Assembly: GCF_011806565.1 (NCBI RefSeq)
Contig: NZ_JAATOP010000001.1
Location: 62,001-126,000, forward strand
DNA: 64,000 nucleotides
Direction: 5' to 3'
Origin: Marivivens donghaensis
GTDB lineage: Bacteria; Pseudomonadota; Alphaproteobacteria; Rhodobacterales; Rhodobacteraceae
Both the position numbers and the translations under genes were made by a program. Numbering within the stretch: position 1 is the stretch's first letter; every line of letters starts with the position of its first letter. The notes beneath the pieces were generated by a model. That model made no database searches, was not told the DNA's origin, and worked only from the letters and a program-made list of their open reading frames with translations. This document shows, one piece after another, positions 1 through 8,111 of the stretch.

Positions 1-429
1 GACGGCAAAGACATCATCCTGAACGCGGAAAGCGAGTTCGAACTTGCGAACTTCAAGCGCTCCGACAACCCGCAGCGGCCCATCGGTTCGTTGCAGCAGC
101 TCGAATTCCGTGGCCAGCCTGGGAAAAACCCGATACTCCTCAAAGCGGTGACGATGTCGTCGGACGCGATGCTGTTGCAGGTGCAGGCCGCCGTCGGTCA
201 CTTCGCTGCCATGCGCGCCGAGGTTGGTGCAATGGGCGCAACTGTGGACGCGCAGAAAGAGGCGCTCGACTTCCGCCAGTTGCGGATCGACGAAGCGGTT
301 GCGGGGCTCGAAGACCTCGACATCGCGAAGGCGGTGACGGAATTACAGACCCTGCTGCTGACCCGCGATGCGTCGCAGCAGACCTATGTGAAGATCACGC
401 AGACCTCGCTCTTCGACTTCCTGCGCTGA
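1..429 (+). CDS. flgL: Flagellar hook-filament junction protein FlgL, C-terminal part
   Basis: The reading frame is open from the first base, so the gene begins outside the window; 142 codons are visible. The C-terminus is the helical D0 segment of the flagellin/FlgL fold, with a heptad-like run ending in SLFDFLR, typical of FlgL (hook-associated protein 3), which joins hook to filament. FliC has a different ending (LLRG in this window's fliC), which argues against a second flagellin. It lies just before a lytic transglycosylase gene on the same strand. flgK would be expected immediately upstream but is outside the window. Confidence 0.8.
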   Translation, partial: DGKDIILNAESEFELANFKRSDNPQRPIGSLQQLEFRGQPGKNPILLKAVTMSSDAMLLQVQAAVGHFAAMRAEVGAMGATVDAQKEALDFRQLRIDEAVAGLEDLDIAKAVTELQTLLLTRDASQQTYVKITQTSLFDFLR

Positions 430-456
430 GTGGCGCGGGACTTGCAGGGCAGGGAC

Positions 457-1329
457 ATGAGATTTCTTGTTTCCCTCTTTGCGCTTCTGGCAACGCCCGC
501 GCTGGCCAACCTCCCCGATTGCGAGGGGCTGGCCGCTGTTGCGGGGCAGGAGGCCGGTCTCCCCGAAACCCTACTCCCCGCCGTGGCGCGTATGGAAAGC
601 GGTTACGCCATCAACGGCGTTGATCGCCGCGCTTGGCCTTGGACGCTGAACCAGGGCGGGCGCAGCATGTATTTCGATACCCGAGCGGAGGCGCAGGCCT
701 ATCTGGAACAGGCGGTAGCAGAGGGCGTGACCAATATCGACGTGGGCTGCATGCAGATTAACTATCGCTGGCACCACGATAATTTCCCGTCGCTGGCCGA
801 TATGCTCGATCCCGATCTGAACACCCGCTACGGCGCGCAGTTCATGGCCGAGCTCTACAATCAGCTCGGCGGATGGGACGCGGCGACGGCCAGCTACCAT
901 TCTCGCGACACGGATCGCGGCACGGCTTATCGCGAGCGGGTCTACAACATCGTCGCGGAAATCCGTCAGGAAGACCCTGTGCCGCTCCCAGAGCCGCAGC
1001 GCGGTTTCCTGACCCGCAGCCCGATGCCGCTCGTTGCGATGGCGCCGACAGTCGAAGTCTACCTCGCCAGCGAAGACGACAGCCCAGAGGACACGCCGCA
1101 ATCAGGTGCGCCCGAACACACGCCGCGTCCGCGTGCGCGTGGCACCTATGACGACGCCGCGCCGATCGCTGTGGTGCTGAATGCGCCGACCGAAGAGCCG
1201 CGCACCGAGGGCCGTTGGCGCGTCACCGATAACCGCGTGTTGGCTAGCCGCGAAAGCCTGCCGCCGCGCCTTCAACGCGACTGGGACAAGATCGAAGCGT
1301 TCCGTGAACTCTTCGGTTCTGCGCAGTAG
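457..1329 (+). CDS. sltF: Periplasmic soluble lytic transglycosylase, SltF-like
   Basis: This 290-aa protein has a Sec signal peptide (MRFLVSLFALLATPALA). The SLT/GEWL-type domain follows, with the catalytic Glu in the ARMESGY motif and the family motif DVGCMQINYRWH; the C-terminal third is Pro/Thr-rich and probably disordered. The ATG at 457 is chosen over the in-frame GTG at 430 because it is preceded by GCAGGG and begins the signal peptide. It sits 27 nt after flgL. In R. sphaeroides Fla1, SltF is a Sec-exported muramidase needed to open peptidoglycan for the rod, because FlgJ there lacks the enzyme domain; the same role is inferred from family and position. Confidence 0.8.
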   Translation: MRFLVSLFALLATPALANLPDCEGLAAVAGQEAGLPETLLPAVARMESGYAINGVDRRAWPWTLNQGGRSMYFDTRAEAQAYLEQAVAEGVTNIDVGCMQINYRWHHDNFPSLADMLDPDLNTRYGAQFMAELYNQLGGWDAATASYHSRDTDRGTAYRERVYNIVAEIRQEDPVPLPEPQRGFLTRSPMPLVAMAPTVEVYLASEDDSPEDTPQSGAPEHTPRPRARGTYDDAAPIAVVLNAPTEEPRTEGRWRVTDNRVLASRESLPPRLQRDWDKIEAFRELFGSAQ

Positions 1330-2766
1330 TTATTCCTCGGCGTCGGCGGTTTCGTACACGGTGTCGACCACTTCCTGATCATCGTCGCCAAGGTAAGGTC
1401 CGGTCTGGACCTCGACGAGCTTCAGCGTCGCCTTGCCCGGATTTTCGATGCTGTATTCCTGACCCTTACCGATCAGAACGCTATCGTTTTCGCAGATCAG
1501 TTCGGTCACGCCATCACGCACAACGCGGCCCGTTCCTTCGACGACAACCCAGTTCTCTTTTCGGTTGAGGTGAGAGCGGGTGGGAATGCGGCAACCGGGC
1601 TTGATGATAACCCAGCGCAGGCGGTGGGTCGGGCCCGTTTGAAGCATTTCGGTCCTGCCCCACGGATGAAGCTGGAGCACTGGGCCTTGTGACTTGGACG
1701 ACGGTCGCGCCTCCATCTGCCTGACCACGGTAGGCAGTTCCTCGGTCTTGTCCATGTCCATCACGAGCACGGCGTCGCGTGTGGCGACCACCGCGATATT
1801 GCTGAGCCCAATGCCGAGAACCTGCATCCCGTCCGACTGGCTTGCAAGGTAGGTGTCGTTGCAGCCGTGCGCCTGCGCGTTGCCTTCGACACGAACTCCC
1901 TTGCGGTCTTTCTCGGCGCTTTGCCACGCATCGCGCCAATTCTCGACCGTCGAAGATCCAGACGCGAGCGGTACGACGGTGCCCTGCTGGTGCTGCATGA
2001 TCGAGGTGAAGAAACTCGTTTCATCGGCGGCGCTGTAGCACGCCCCAAGAGTATGGGATTTGCCATTCACCTGACCTTCGCGAACGGCGCGGCGGACGGT
2101 GGCGCGAATGGGGGCGGCGTGTCGGCCGTAGATGCCGCGTAAGGTCTTGGCCGAAACCAGCACGAGCTGCATGCCCCACATGTACCGACCCGTCGCGGCA
2201 ATCTCTCCGGCAACGGCGGTGTCCGAGGTCGGCAGGAACTGCGCGACCGGTTGCGGGGAGGTCGATAGTGACGTGCCCTGCGCCAGCTCGATGGCGATGG
2301 ACCGCGGCACGCCCGCACCAGGGGGGAAGCCGAAGGACACGAACTGCCCGCTGTCCGACAGGTGATAGCCGGCGGAAATGGCTTCCGCGATGGTTCGCTG
2401 GTGGATCACCTGACGGTCGGCCAGCATCAGCAGCATCGACGTGTCGGGGTTTTCTGCCGCGACGATTTCCGTCGCCGCGCAAGCCGCTGCGGAAGTGCCG
2501 CGATCTTCGGGCAGTCCCACAACCGCGCGGACGGGAATGCCGTATTCCGCGATCTGGTCATCGACGAGGTGACGGTGATCCGACAGTGCCACAACCAAAG
2601 CGGGTCCGAGGCCCAATTCGAACGCAGCCTTCAAACTTTGCTGGAAAGCGCTGGGCGCATCGCCTGTTTTCGCGAATTGCTGGGGCAGGGCGTCGCTCGA
2701 TACCGGCCAGAAATTCTGGTCACGGCCACTACAGAGAATGACGGGACATACAGAGCGAAGTGACAT
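1330..2766 (-). CDS. ManC/AlgA-like protein with degenerate active sites
   Basis: This 478-aa protein has the two-part layout of bifunctional mannose-1-phosphate guanylyltransferase/mannose-6-phosphate isomerase: an N-terminal nucleotidyltransferase region and a C-terminal cupin ending near GPYLGDDD. The catalytic signature is eroded. Where the family has GGSGTRLWPLSR and PKQF, this protein reads SGRDQNFWPVSS and PQQF, losing the glycines, the Arg and the catalytic Lys. The cupin metal motif (usually MHHHRAEHW) reads RSHLNRKENW. A strong Shine-Dalgarno (AAGGAGG) precedes the ATG, so the gene looks maintained. It lies between sltF and fleQ inside the flagellar locus. A regulatory or sugar-sensing role is possible but only inferred. 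Confidence 0.7.
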   Translation of the reverse strand: MSLRSVCPVILCSGRDQNFWPVSSDALPQQFAKTGDAPSAFQQSLKAAFELGLGPALVVALSDHRHLVDDQIAEYGIPVRAVVGLPEDRGTSAAACAATEIVAAENPDTSMLLMLADRQVIHQRTIAEAISAGYHLSDSGQFVSFGFPPGAGVPRSIAIELAQGTSLSTSPQPVAQFLPTSDTAVAGEIAATGRYMWGMQLVLVSAKTLRGIYGRHAAPIRATVRRAVREGQVNGKSHTLGACYSAADETSFFTSIMQHQQGTVVPLASGSSTVENWRDAWQSAEKDRKGVRVEGNAQAHGCNDTYLASQSDGMQVLGIGLSNIAVVATRDAVLVMDMDKTEELPTVVRQMEARPSSKSQGPVLQLHPWGRTEMLQTGPTHRLRWVIIKPGCRIPTRSHLNRKENWVVVEGTGRVVRDGVTELICENDSVLIGKGQEYSIENPGKATLKLVEVQTGPYLGDDDQEVVDTVYETADAEE

Positions 2767-3025
2767 CCGTTCCTCCTTCGTAGGCGAGTTTCACGGCTTC
2801 GCGGCAATTCATGCGCTTATTTTGCAAAACTGTCCAATTTTCAGAGGGATAGGATACCTATGCCTCGCCCGATTCGAAGGGCGTCCGATTCTCGACATAC
2901 GAGAATGACGGCGTTGCCACGGCCAAGCCCCAAGTTCGTTGAACGAGGTGGTAAGCGCACTGGATCACTATCCCGAAGTATAATCGTCAGTGCTGGTCGA
3001 GATATGCACCTAGTCCGACGCTGTT

Positions 3026-3052
3026 TTTAGACCCTCTCATGCAGAGTCTAAA
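3026..3052. repeat. Inverted repeat upstream of fleQ
   Basis: TTTAGA (3026-3031) pairs with TCTAAA (3047-3052), and inner CTCT (3034-3037) pairs with AGAG (3043-3046), leaving a 2-nt bulge on one side. It lies about 75 nt before the fleQ start in the 360-bp gap shared with the divergent ManC-like gene. It could be an operator or an RNA hairpin. I found no clear sigma-54 or sigma-28 promoter elsewhere in the gap. Confidence 0.5.
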
Positions 3053-3086
3053 TAACTCTCAGGTTGTGGGATGATGTGTCAGTGGC

Positions 3087-3101
3087 CCGACACCCTGTCG
3101 G
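3087..3101 (+). repeat. Short hairpin just before the fleQ ribosome-binding site
   Basis: CCGACA-CCC-TGTCGG is a perfect 6-bp inverted repeat with a 3-nt loop, about 25 nt upstream of the fleQ ATG. In RNA it would form a tight hairpin close to the Shine-Dalgarno (AAGGA). It may affect translation or bind a regulator; no function is shown by the sequence. Confidence 0.45.
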
Positions 3102-3126
3102 AATTACAAAAAGTAAGGACGGTACC

Positions 3127-4224
3127 ATGACACAGCATTGGACTAACGTACAATTCGGCGCGCAGAACACTGATAGCGCTATCGCTGTGGTCGATGGTAT
3201 CATTGCCGGTAACTCTCCCGTCATGCAGCAGGTCAAGCAGCACATTGCGCTGGTCGGCGCGTCGGTTGCCCCCGTGCTGGTGCAGGGCGAGACAGGTACG
3301 GGCAAGGAACTTGTCGCAGAGGCGCTGCATGCCGTATCCGGCCGTACGGGCGAACTGGTTGCCGTGAACTGTGCCGCGATCCCTGCCGAGCTGCTGGAAA
3401 GCGAACTCTTCGGCCACGAGAAGGGTGCGTTTACCGGTGCAGAAGGCCGCAAGATCGGCCGTTTCGAACAGGCTTGCGGCGGTACGCTGTTCCTCGACGA
3501 GATCGGTGACATGCCGCCCGCACTTCAGGTCAAATTGCTCCGCGTTCTCGAAACCCGCAAGATCCGTCGCCTTGGATCGATGCAGGAAATCGACGTCGAT
3601 TTCCGCCTCGTCACCGCGACCCACCGCGATCTGACCTCTCAGGAAGAAGTACAGTTCCGCGAAGACCTCTATTTCCGCGTTGCCGTATTCCAGATCGGCC
3701 TGCCGTCGCTGGCAAAGCGCGTGACCGACATTCCGCTCATCCTCGATCGCATGATCAAGGGCTACAAGGCGAACGACGTCACCTTCGACGAGCCGCTATT
3801 CGATGAGACCGGCATGCGCGCGCTCCAGTCGCACACGTGGCGGGGCAACATCCGTGAACTTCGCAACACGCTGATCCGCGCGTCCGTCATGTTCCCGGGT
3901 CAGGTCGTTACTGGCGACATGGTAAAACACTTCCTGCTGAACGCCGGAATGCCCTACATCGACGGCTGTGCGCCGCAGTCCGACGCGGTCATGCCCGAAA
4001 CCCACGATCTGCCGTCGCCGGATCAGTTCCGCTATCTGAACGACGCCGAAGGGCAGGACCTCGACCTACGCGTTTATCTGCGAGATATCGAAGTGGCCCT
4101 GATCGAGACGGCGCTGGAAAAGACCAGCTATTGCGTCAGCCGTGCGGCCACCCAGCTGCGTCTGCGCCGCACCACCCTCATCGAAAAGATGAAAAAGTAC
4201 GGGCTGAACCGCGAGGTCGCTTGA
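3127..4224 (+). CDS. fleQ: Sigma-54-dependent flagellar activator FleQ
   Basis: This 365-aa AAA+ enhancer-binding protein has Walker A GETGTGKE, the sigma-54 contact loop GAFTGA and Walker [13 protein letters not shown]-terminal Fis-type helix-turn-helix (around [21 protein letters not shown]) completes it. There is no N-terminal receiver domain, only about 30 residues before the AAA+ core. ATG 3127 is preferred to the upstream TTG at 3064 because it follows AAGGA. In R. sphaeroides FleQ binds DNA and works with FleT at sigma-54 flagellar promoters. The presence of a domain-truncated partner at 25273-26409 supports calling this one FleQ. Confidence 0.85.
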   Translation: MTQHWTNVQFGAQNTDSAIAVVDGIIAGNSPVMQQVKQHIALVGASVAPVLVQGETGTGKELVAEALHAVSGRTGELVAVNCAAIPAELLESELFGHEKGAFTGAEGRKIGRFEQACGGTLFLDEIGDMPPALQVKLLRVLETRKIRRLGSMQEIDVDFRLVTATHRDLTSQEEVQFREDLYFRVAVFQIGLPSLAKRVTDIPLILDRMIKGYKANDVTFDEPLFDETGMRALQSHTWRGNIRELRNTLIRASVMFPGQVVTGDMVKHFLLNAGMPYIDGCAPQSDAVMPETHDLPSPDQFRYLNDAEGQDLDLRVYLRDIEVALIETALEKTSYCVSRAATQLRLRRTTLIEKMKKYGLNREVA

Positions 4225-4248
4225 TAGCGGCCTCTTTCCACTGATTTC

Positions 4249-5880
4249 TTAGCTCTTGTTCCAGCTATCGACGAGATTGCTGAGGTATTCGCCCGTCGCA
4301 TTCAGCGCGGAGATCGCGGTTTCCATAGCCGCGAAACGCTTAAGGTAGCGCGTCTCGATCGTGTCGGTTCGCTCCTCCGCTTCTTTCAGCTCCGCGTCCT
4401 GCTCCGTCATGATGTTGTTGAAATGGGTGTCGCGGCTGTCGAACGTGCCGTTGACCCTCAGCGCATCATCCAGCACTTCGCGAAGGCTCGACACGAGGCT
4501 GCGGCCATAGCTGATCGTCCCCGTGGTGGCGGTGTTTTCCATCAGCATGACCACGCCAGCCATATCGCCCGACGTCGCCACGAAGCGGATCATGTTGTCG
4601 TCCAGCGCGGTCGCGAACATGGATGAATTGCCCATGCGGACCGTGCCCGCATTAGGATCGAAGCTGAAATCGTAAGAGCCCGATTTGGTAGAAGAATTCG
4701 CGGTGCCGCTGACCGTAATGCCTTCGTTGTCCGCACGGAACGTATCCTGAAACACCTGATCGAACGCATCGGGGTCGTTGGTGAATGCCCGCTCGAAAAG
4801 GGCAGTATTCAGATACAGCGTCCCGTCACGATTGGTCGCAACGCCAAGGTCGGCCATATAGACAGGATCGTCGCGGTGGCCCGTAAGCGGCTGTTTCAGA
4901 ACGTCGGTGAAATCCTTGAGCAGTTTCTGCGCGGTGCGGTCACCTGCAAGGTCTCCTGCGTCGTTCTCGGCAGTGCCGTAGACGGTCATGTCCTTGATCG
5001 TGCGGATCGTCGTGTTGATCTGCGACACGAAGGTCTGCAGCATCTGTGACGCCAGTTCCGCATCGCGCTTGACCGTGACCCCCGTCGGGAATTCGGTCGT
5101 GCCGTTCAGCGTGAGCGTCAGCCCGTCGATGGCATCGTCGATGACATTTGTGTCGCGAAAGATCGTCACACCGTCGACCGTCAGCAGGGCGTTCTGCGCC
5201 GCCTGCACCTGTTTGTCCACGTTGGTGGTCGTGGTGTCGAAATCGACTAGCGCACCGGTGGCATTGGTCGTCTGGAACCGCATAGCGCGGCCAGCGCCTT
5301 CTTCGGATACGATCCCGAGTGTGTAGGTGCCGTCACCGCGGTCGAGTACTTTGGCCGTTACGCCGTCGAGCGACGAGAGCGCGTCGGCAAAATCCTGAAG
5401 CGTTGCGCCCTCACCAATGGTGATGGTGCTGCCGGGGTAGCTCGGGTTTGCGGTGAAAGTCGTGCTATCTTCCGTCCACACGCCGAATTCGACAGAGATA
5501 TCTCCCGTTCCGATCACATCATCCGGCCCAGTGAAGCCGGTGAATTCGAGCACCTGACGCTGCGCGGTCTGGATCACGTCGACGCTCGATGTGGCCTCGG
5601 TCACAGCAGAACGTTCGGTGACTTCGACCGAAATGGCAGAGCTCCCAGACGTCGCGCTCAGCACCGATGCGCCCTGCATGTAGGCGAGCGAGCCGTCGAA
5701 ATCCTCGAACGCTGCGCGAAGCTGGGCGTAGGCAGAGATCGCGACCTCGGCTTCTGCTTTCTTCTTCTCTGCCGCATAGATCTTGGGTGCGGTTTCTGCG
5801 GCGGCAATGCTGCCTGCCAGCTCGGACAGATTGAGGCCCGAGCCGTTCTTGTTCAGCGTGCTGATATAATCGACGGCCAT
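4249..5880 (-). CDS. fliD: Flagellar filament cap protein FliD
   Basis: This 543-aa FliD (hook-associated protein 2) has the N-terminal helical D0 domain (SGLNLSELAGSIAAAE), a central beta-rich region with the HAP2 pattern, and a C-terminal coiled helix ending EYLSNLVDSWNKS. It caps the filament tip and helps flagellin fold. It is the third gene of a motA-motB-fliD unit on the minus strand, 15 nt after motB, and converges with fleQ across 24 nt. Expression from the motA sigma-28 promoter is inferred. Confidence 0.9.
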   Translation of the reverse strand: MAVDYISTLNKNGSGLNLSELAGSIAAAETAPKIYAAEKKKAEAEVAISAYAQLRAAFEDFDGSLAYMQGASVLSATSGSSAISVEVTERSAVTEATSSVDVIQTAQRQVLEFTGFTGPDDVIGTGDISVEFGVWTEDSTTFTANPSYPGSTITIGEGATLQDFADALSSLDGVTAKVLDRGDGTYTLGIVSEEGAGRAMRFQTTNATGALVDFDTTTTNVDKQVQAAQNALLTVDGVTIFRDTNVIDDAIDGLTLTLNGTTEFPTGVTVKRDAELASQMLQTFVSQINTTIRTIKDMTVYGTAENDAGDLAGDRTAQKLLKDFTDVLKQPLTGHRDDPVYMADLGVATNRDGTLYLNTALFERAFTNDPDAFDQVFQDTFRADNEGITVSGTANSSTKSGSYDFSFDPNAGTVRMGNSSMFATALDDNMIRFVATSGDMAGVVMLMENTATTGTISYGRSLVSSLREVLDDALRVNGTFDSRDTHFNNIMTEQDAELKEAEERTDTIETRYLKRFAAMETAISALNATGEYLSNLVDSWNKS

Positions 5881-5895
5881 TGCGATGGCTCCTTG

Positions 5896-7077
5896 TTAGA
5901 AGTCGATTTCGATTTCGATGCGGCGGTTCTGCTCGCGCCCTTCGGGTGTGTCGTTGCTGGCCACGGGTTCGCTTTCGCCTTTGGATACAGCCGACAGACG
6001 GTCCGGTGCGACCAGACCCGTAGCGCCAAGTTCGCGCACCACAGCCGACGCACGGCCAGAGGCGAGCCCCCAGTTGTCCGTGAACTGACCGCCCGATAGC
6101 GGAACGTTGTCGGTATGGCCCGTCACGGTAATCGTGCCTTCGTTGCCCGCAGCGGACAGCGCGAGGCGACGCATGATTTCCTGCGCTTCGGCGGTGAGGT
6201 CGGCAGAGCCGGAAGAGAACGCGCCGCCTGCGCCGACCGTGACGAAGATCTTGTCGTCCTCGCGCTCCACCGCGACGAGGCCTTGGTCGATCTGTTCTTG
6301 CAGCGCGACTTCCAGCTTGGCCTCGGCCACACCCGCACGGCGCTGCGCCGCTTGGCTATCGCCGGTTCCGGTGCCTTCACCCGCGCCGCCCATCGCATCT
6401 GCAATGCGGCCCAAATCATTAGCGAGGCCGCTGACCTGCACGTCTTCACCCGTTGCACCGGTCTGTTCCAGCGCGTCGGCGAGCTGCTGCATCTGTTCCG
6501 CGCGCTCTGCCATCGGCTGGTCCGAGGTTGCCTCGGGGAAGGTGACGGTGACCTGATCACCCTGCATTTCGACCGACAGGTCCGTGCCTTCCAGCGCGTC
6601 CTGAAGCTCTTCCATGAGCTGCTGTTTCTCCTGCTGCTCCTGTTGTTGCTGTTCGGTCTGCTGGTCGGTCTGTTCCTGCGGATCGGTTTCTTTCTCGGTG
6701 TTCTCGGTCGGCTCGTCGGTTTTCACCTCCCGCTGGTCCTGCTGGGTTGTGTCCTGCGTCATTTCCTGCGTGACCGACGGCTGCGGCGACGGAGAGAACG
6801 TCTGCGAAATGACGGTCGTGCCCTTCGGGCTTTCGACGACAGGCACGAGGCGCTGCACACCGAAGGATTCACGCAGCGAGCCCGCGATCATCTTGAAACG
6901 GGGCTGGTTGAATTCGGCGAATGACAGAATGAGAACGAAGAACGCCATCAGCAGCGTTGCCATGTCGGCGAAGGTCGCCATCCAAGCAGGAGCACCCACA
7001 GGTGGGCACTTTGGGCATTCTTCCTGCTCTTCTTCCTCTTCGGGAGGAGGCGGGGGGACGACCTTGAGCTTTGCCAT
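5896..7077 (-). CDS. motB: Flagellar stator protein MotB, PomB-like
   Basis: This 393-aa protein has a short acidic N-terminus with two cysteines (C21, C24) and one transmembrane helix (about 33-53) carrying the ion-binding Asp38 in FADMATLLMAFF. A long Gln/Glu-rich linker (about 95-150) precedes the C-terminal OmpA/peptidoglycan-binding domain with TGHTDNVPL and NRRIEIEI. The region round the helix (CPxCPP..APxWMxTFAD, then AGSxxxxFGVQ, PKGTxxxxQxF) closely follows Vibrio PomB as I remember it. It anchors the stator to the cell wall. It lies between motA and fliD. Ion specificity cannot be read with certainty. Confidence 0.9.
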   Translation of the reverse strand: MAKLKVVPPPPPEEEEEQEECPKCPPVGAPAWMATFADMATLLMAFFVLILSFAEFNQPRFKMIAGSLRESFGVQRLVPVVESPKGTTVISQTFSPSPQPSVTQEMTQDTTQQDQREVKTDEPTENTEKETDPQEQTDQQTEQQQQEQQEKQQLMEELQDALEGTDLSVEMQGDQVTVTFPEATSDQPMAERAEQMQQLADALEQTGATGEDVQVSGLANDLGRIADAMGGAGEGTGTGDSQAAQRRAGVAEAKLEVALQEQIDQGLVAVEREDDKIFVTVGAGGAFSSGSADLTAEAQEIMRRLALSAAGNEGTITVTGHTDNVPLSGGQFTDNWGLASGRASAVVRELGATGLVAPDRLSAVSKGESEPVASNDTPEGREQNRRIEIEIDF

Positions 7078-7080
7078 GGG

Positions 7081-7851
7081 TTACGCAGCCTCTGCCATTT
7101 TCTGCTGCACCTTCGGCGCAAGAGCGGTGACGAGCTGGTCTTGGATGTTGCGGCCGCTGTCGCCTTTGGCGATGCCGCGCAGGCCCTCGATGACGAGTTC
7201 GCGGTAGACGACTTCATCAGCCGAGTAGCCTTCGAGCTTCGCCAGCATCGGGCCGAAAAGCACGTTCGCAAGAAACGCACCATAAAGAGTTGTCAGAAGT
7301 GCCACCGCCATTGCAGGGCCGATCGCCTTGGGGTCGGCCATGTTGCCGAGCATCAGAACGAGGCCGATCAGCGTACCGATCATGCCCATCGCAGGACCGA
7401 TGTCGATCCACGCTTTGACGCCGGACTGGTTGGCGGCGTGGCGACGCTTCATCGCGTCGATTTCCTGCTTGAGCTGCTTGGCCATCTTCTGCTCGTCCGC
7501 ACCGTCGACGAGCATCTGGAGGCCCTTCTCGAAGAACTTGTCGGTAACCTGCTGACCTTCGAGAGCCATCATCCCGTCCTTGCGGGCGAGGTTCGACAGC
7601 TCGACCATTTTCTCGATCAGCTGTTCGGTCTTGAACGTGGAAGGCATGAAGCATTTGGCCATCGCACCGAAGTGTCCGAGGAAGACGCCCATCGGCAGCA
7701 GATACATCACGGCAAAGAGCGTCCCGCCGAACACGATGAGGATCGAGGGTACGTCGATGAACGGTCCGATGCCGCCGCCGCTGATCATAGCGCCGACAAT
7801 CATACCGACTGCGCCGATAAGGCCAATGAGCGATGCGAGATCCATAGTCAA
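7081..7851 (-). CDS. motA: Flagellar stator protein MotA, PomA-like
   Basis: This 256-aa inner-membrane protein has four predicted helices. The cytoplasmic loop between helices 2 and 3 carries charged residues that contact FliG. The signature APAMGMIGTLIGL and DPKAIGPAMAVALLTTLYGA match the MotA/PomA family and are especially like PomA. It starts with ATG and is separated from motB by 3 nt. A sigma-28 type promoter lies 25 nt upstream of the start. The fliC gene is divergent, so late stator and filament genes share one intergenic region. Confidence 0.9.
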   Translation of the reverse strand: MTMDLASLIGLIGAVGMIVGAMISGGGIGPFIDVPSILIVFGGTLFAVMYLLPMGVFLGHFGAMAKCFMPSTFKTEQLIEKMVELSNLARKDGMMALEGQQVTDKFFEKGLQMLVDGADEQKMAKQLKQEIDAMKRRHAANQSGVKAWIDIGPAMGMIGTLIGLVLMLGNMADPKAIGPAMAVALLTTLYGAFLANVLFGPMLAKLEGYSADEVVYRELVIEGLRGIAKGDSGRNIQDQLVTALAPKVQQKMAEAA

Positions 7852-7875
7852 ACTCCGGTTCCGGTTGCTTATGGA

Positions 7876-7902
7876 TTAACGGCATGCAGCCGAAGAATTT
7901 CA
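7876..7902 (-). promoter_or_regulatory. Sigma-28 promoter for motA-motB-fliD
   Basis: On the minus strand TGAA (7899-7902) is followed by 15 nt and GCCGTTAA (7876-7883), one mismatch per element from the enterobacterial FliA consensus TAAA-N15-GCCGATAA. It lies 25 nt from the motA ATG. FliA is encoded at 46306-47025. Confidence 0.7.
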
Positions 7903-8026
7903 GCAGACGCGCGAAAATCCACCCGCAGAGGGTGCCGGATACGTGGGCAAAAACCGTGCCGCCTACGTGCGTATAGAGTCAGTAGAATGGTAAGGTCCTG
8001 CCGCCGCGCAATTTTTCATTTCGTGC

Positions 8027-8052
8027 TAAACAAATTCTCAGGGAGCCGTTGA
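8027..8052 (+). promoter_or_regulatory. Sigma-28 promoter for fliC
   Basis: TAAA (8027-8030), 14 nt, then GCCGTTGA (8045-8052). The -10 element shares GCCGTT with the motA promoter on the other strand. Transcription would begin about 50 nt before the fliC ATG. Confidence 0.7.
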
Positions 8053-8111
8053 GGATGACAAGCGCTGCACGGCGCGTCACCAACAACCCGCCAACCCTAT
8101 CGGAGGCACCT

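Noticed and set aside
2822-2837. TTGGACAGTTTTGCAA on the minus strand, resembling a sigma-54 promoter for the ManC-like gene
   Set aside because: The GG and GC pairs are separated by 8 bases, not 10, which sigma-54 does not tolerate.
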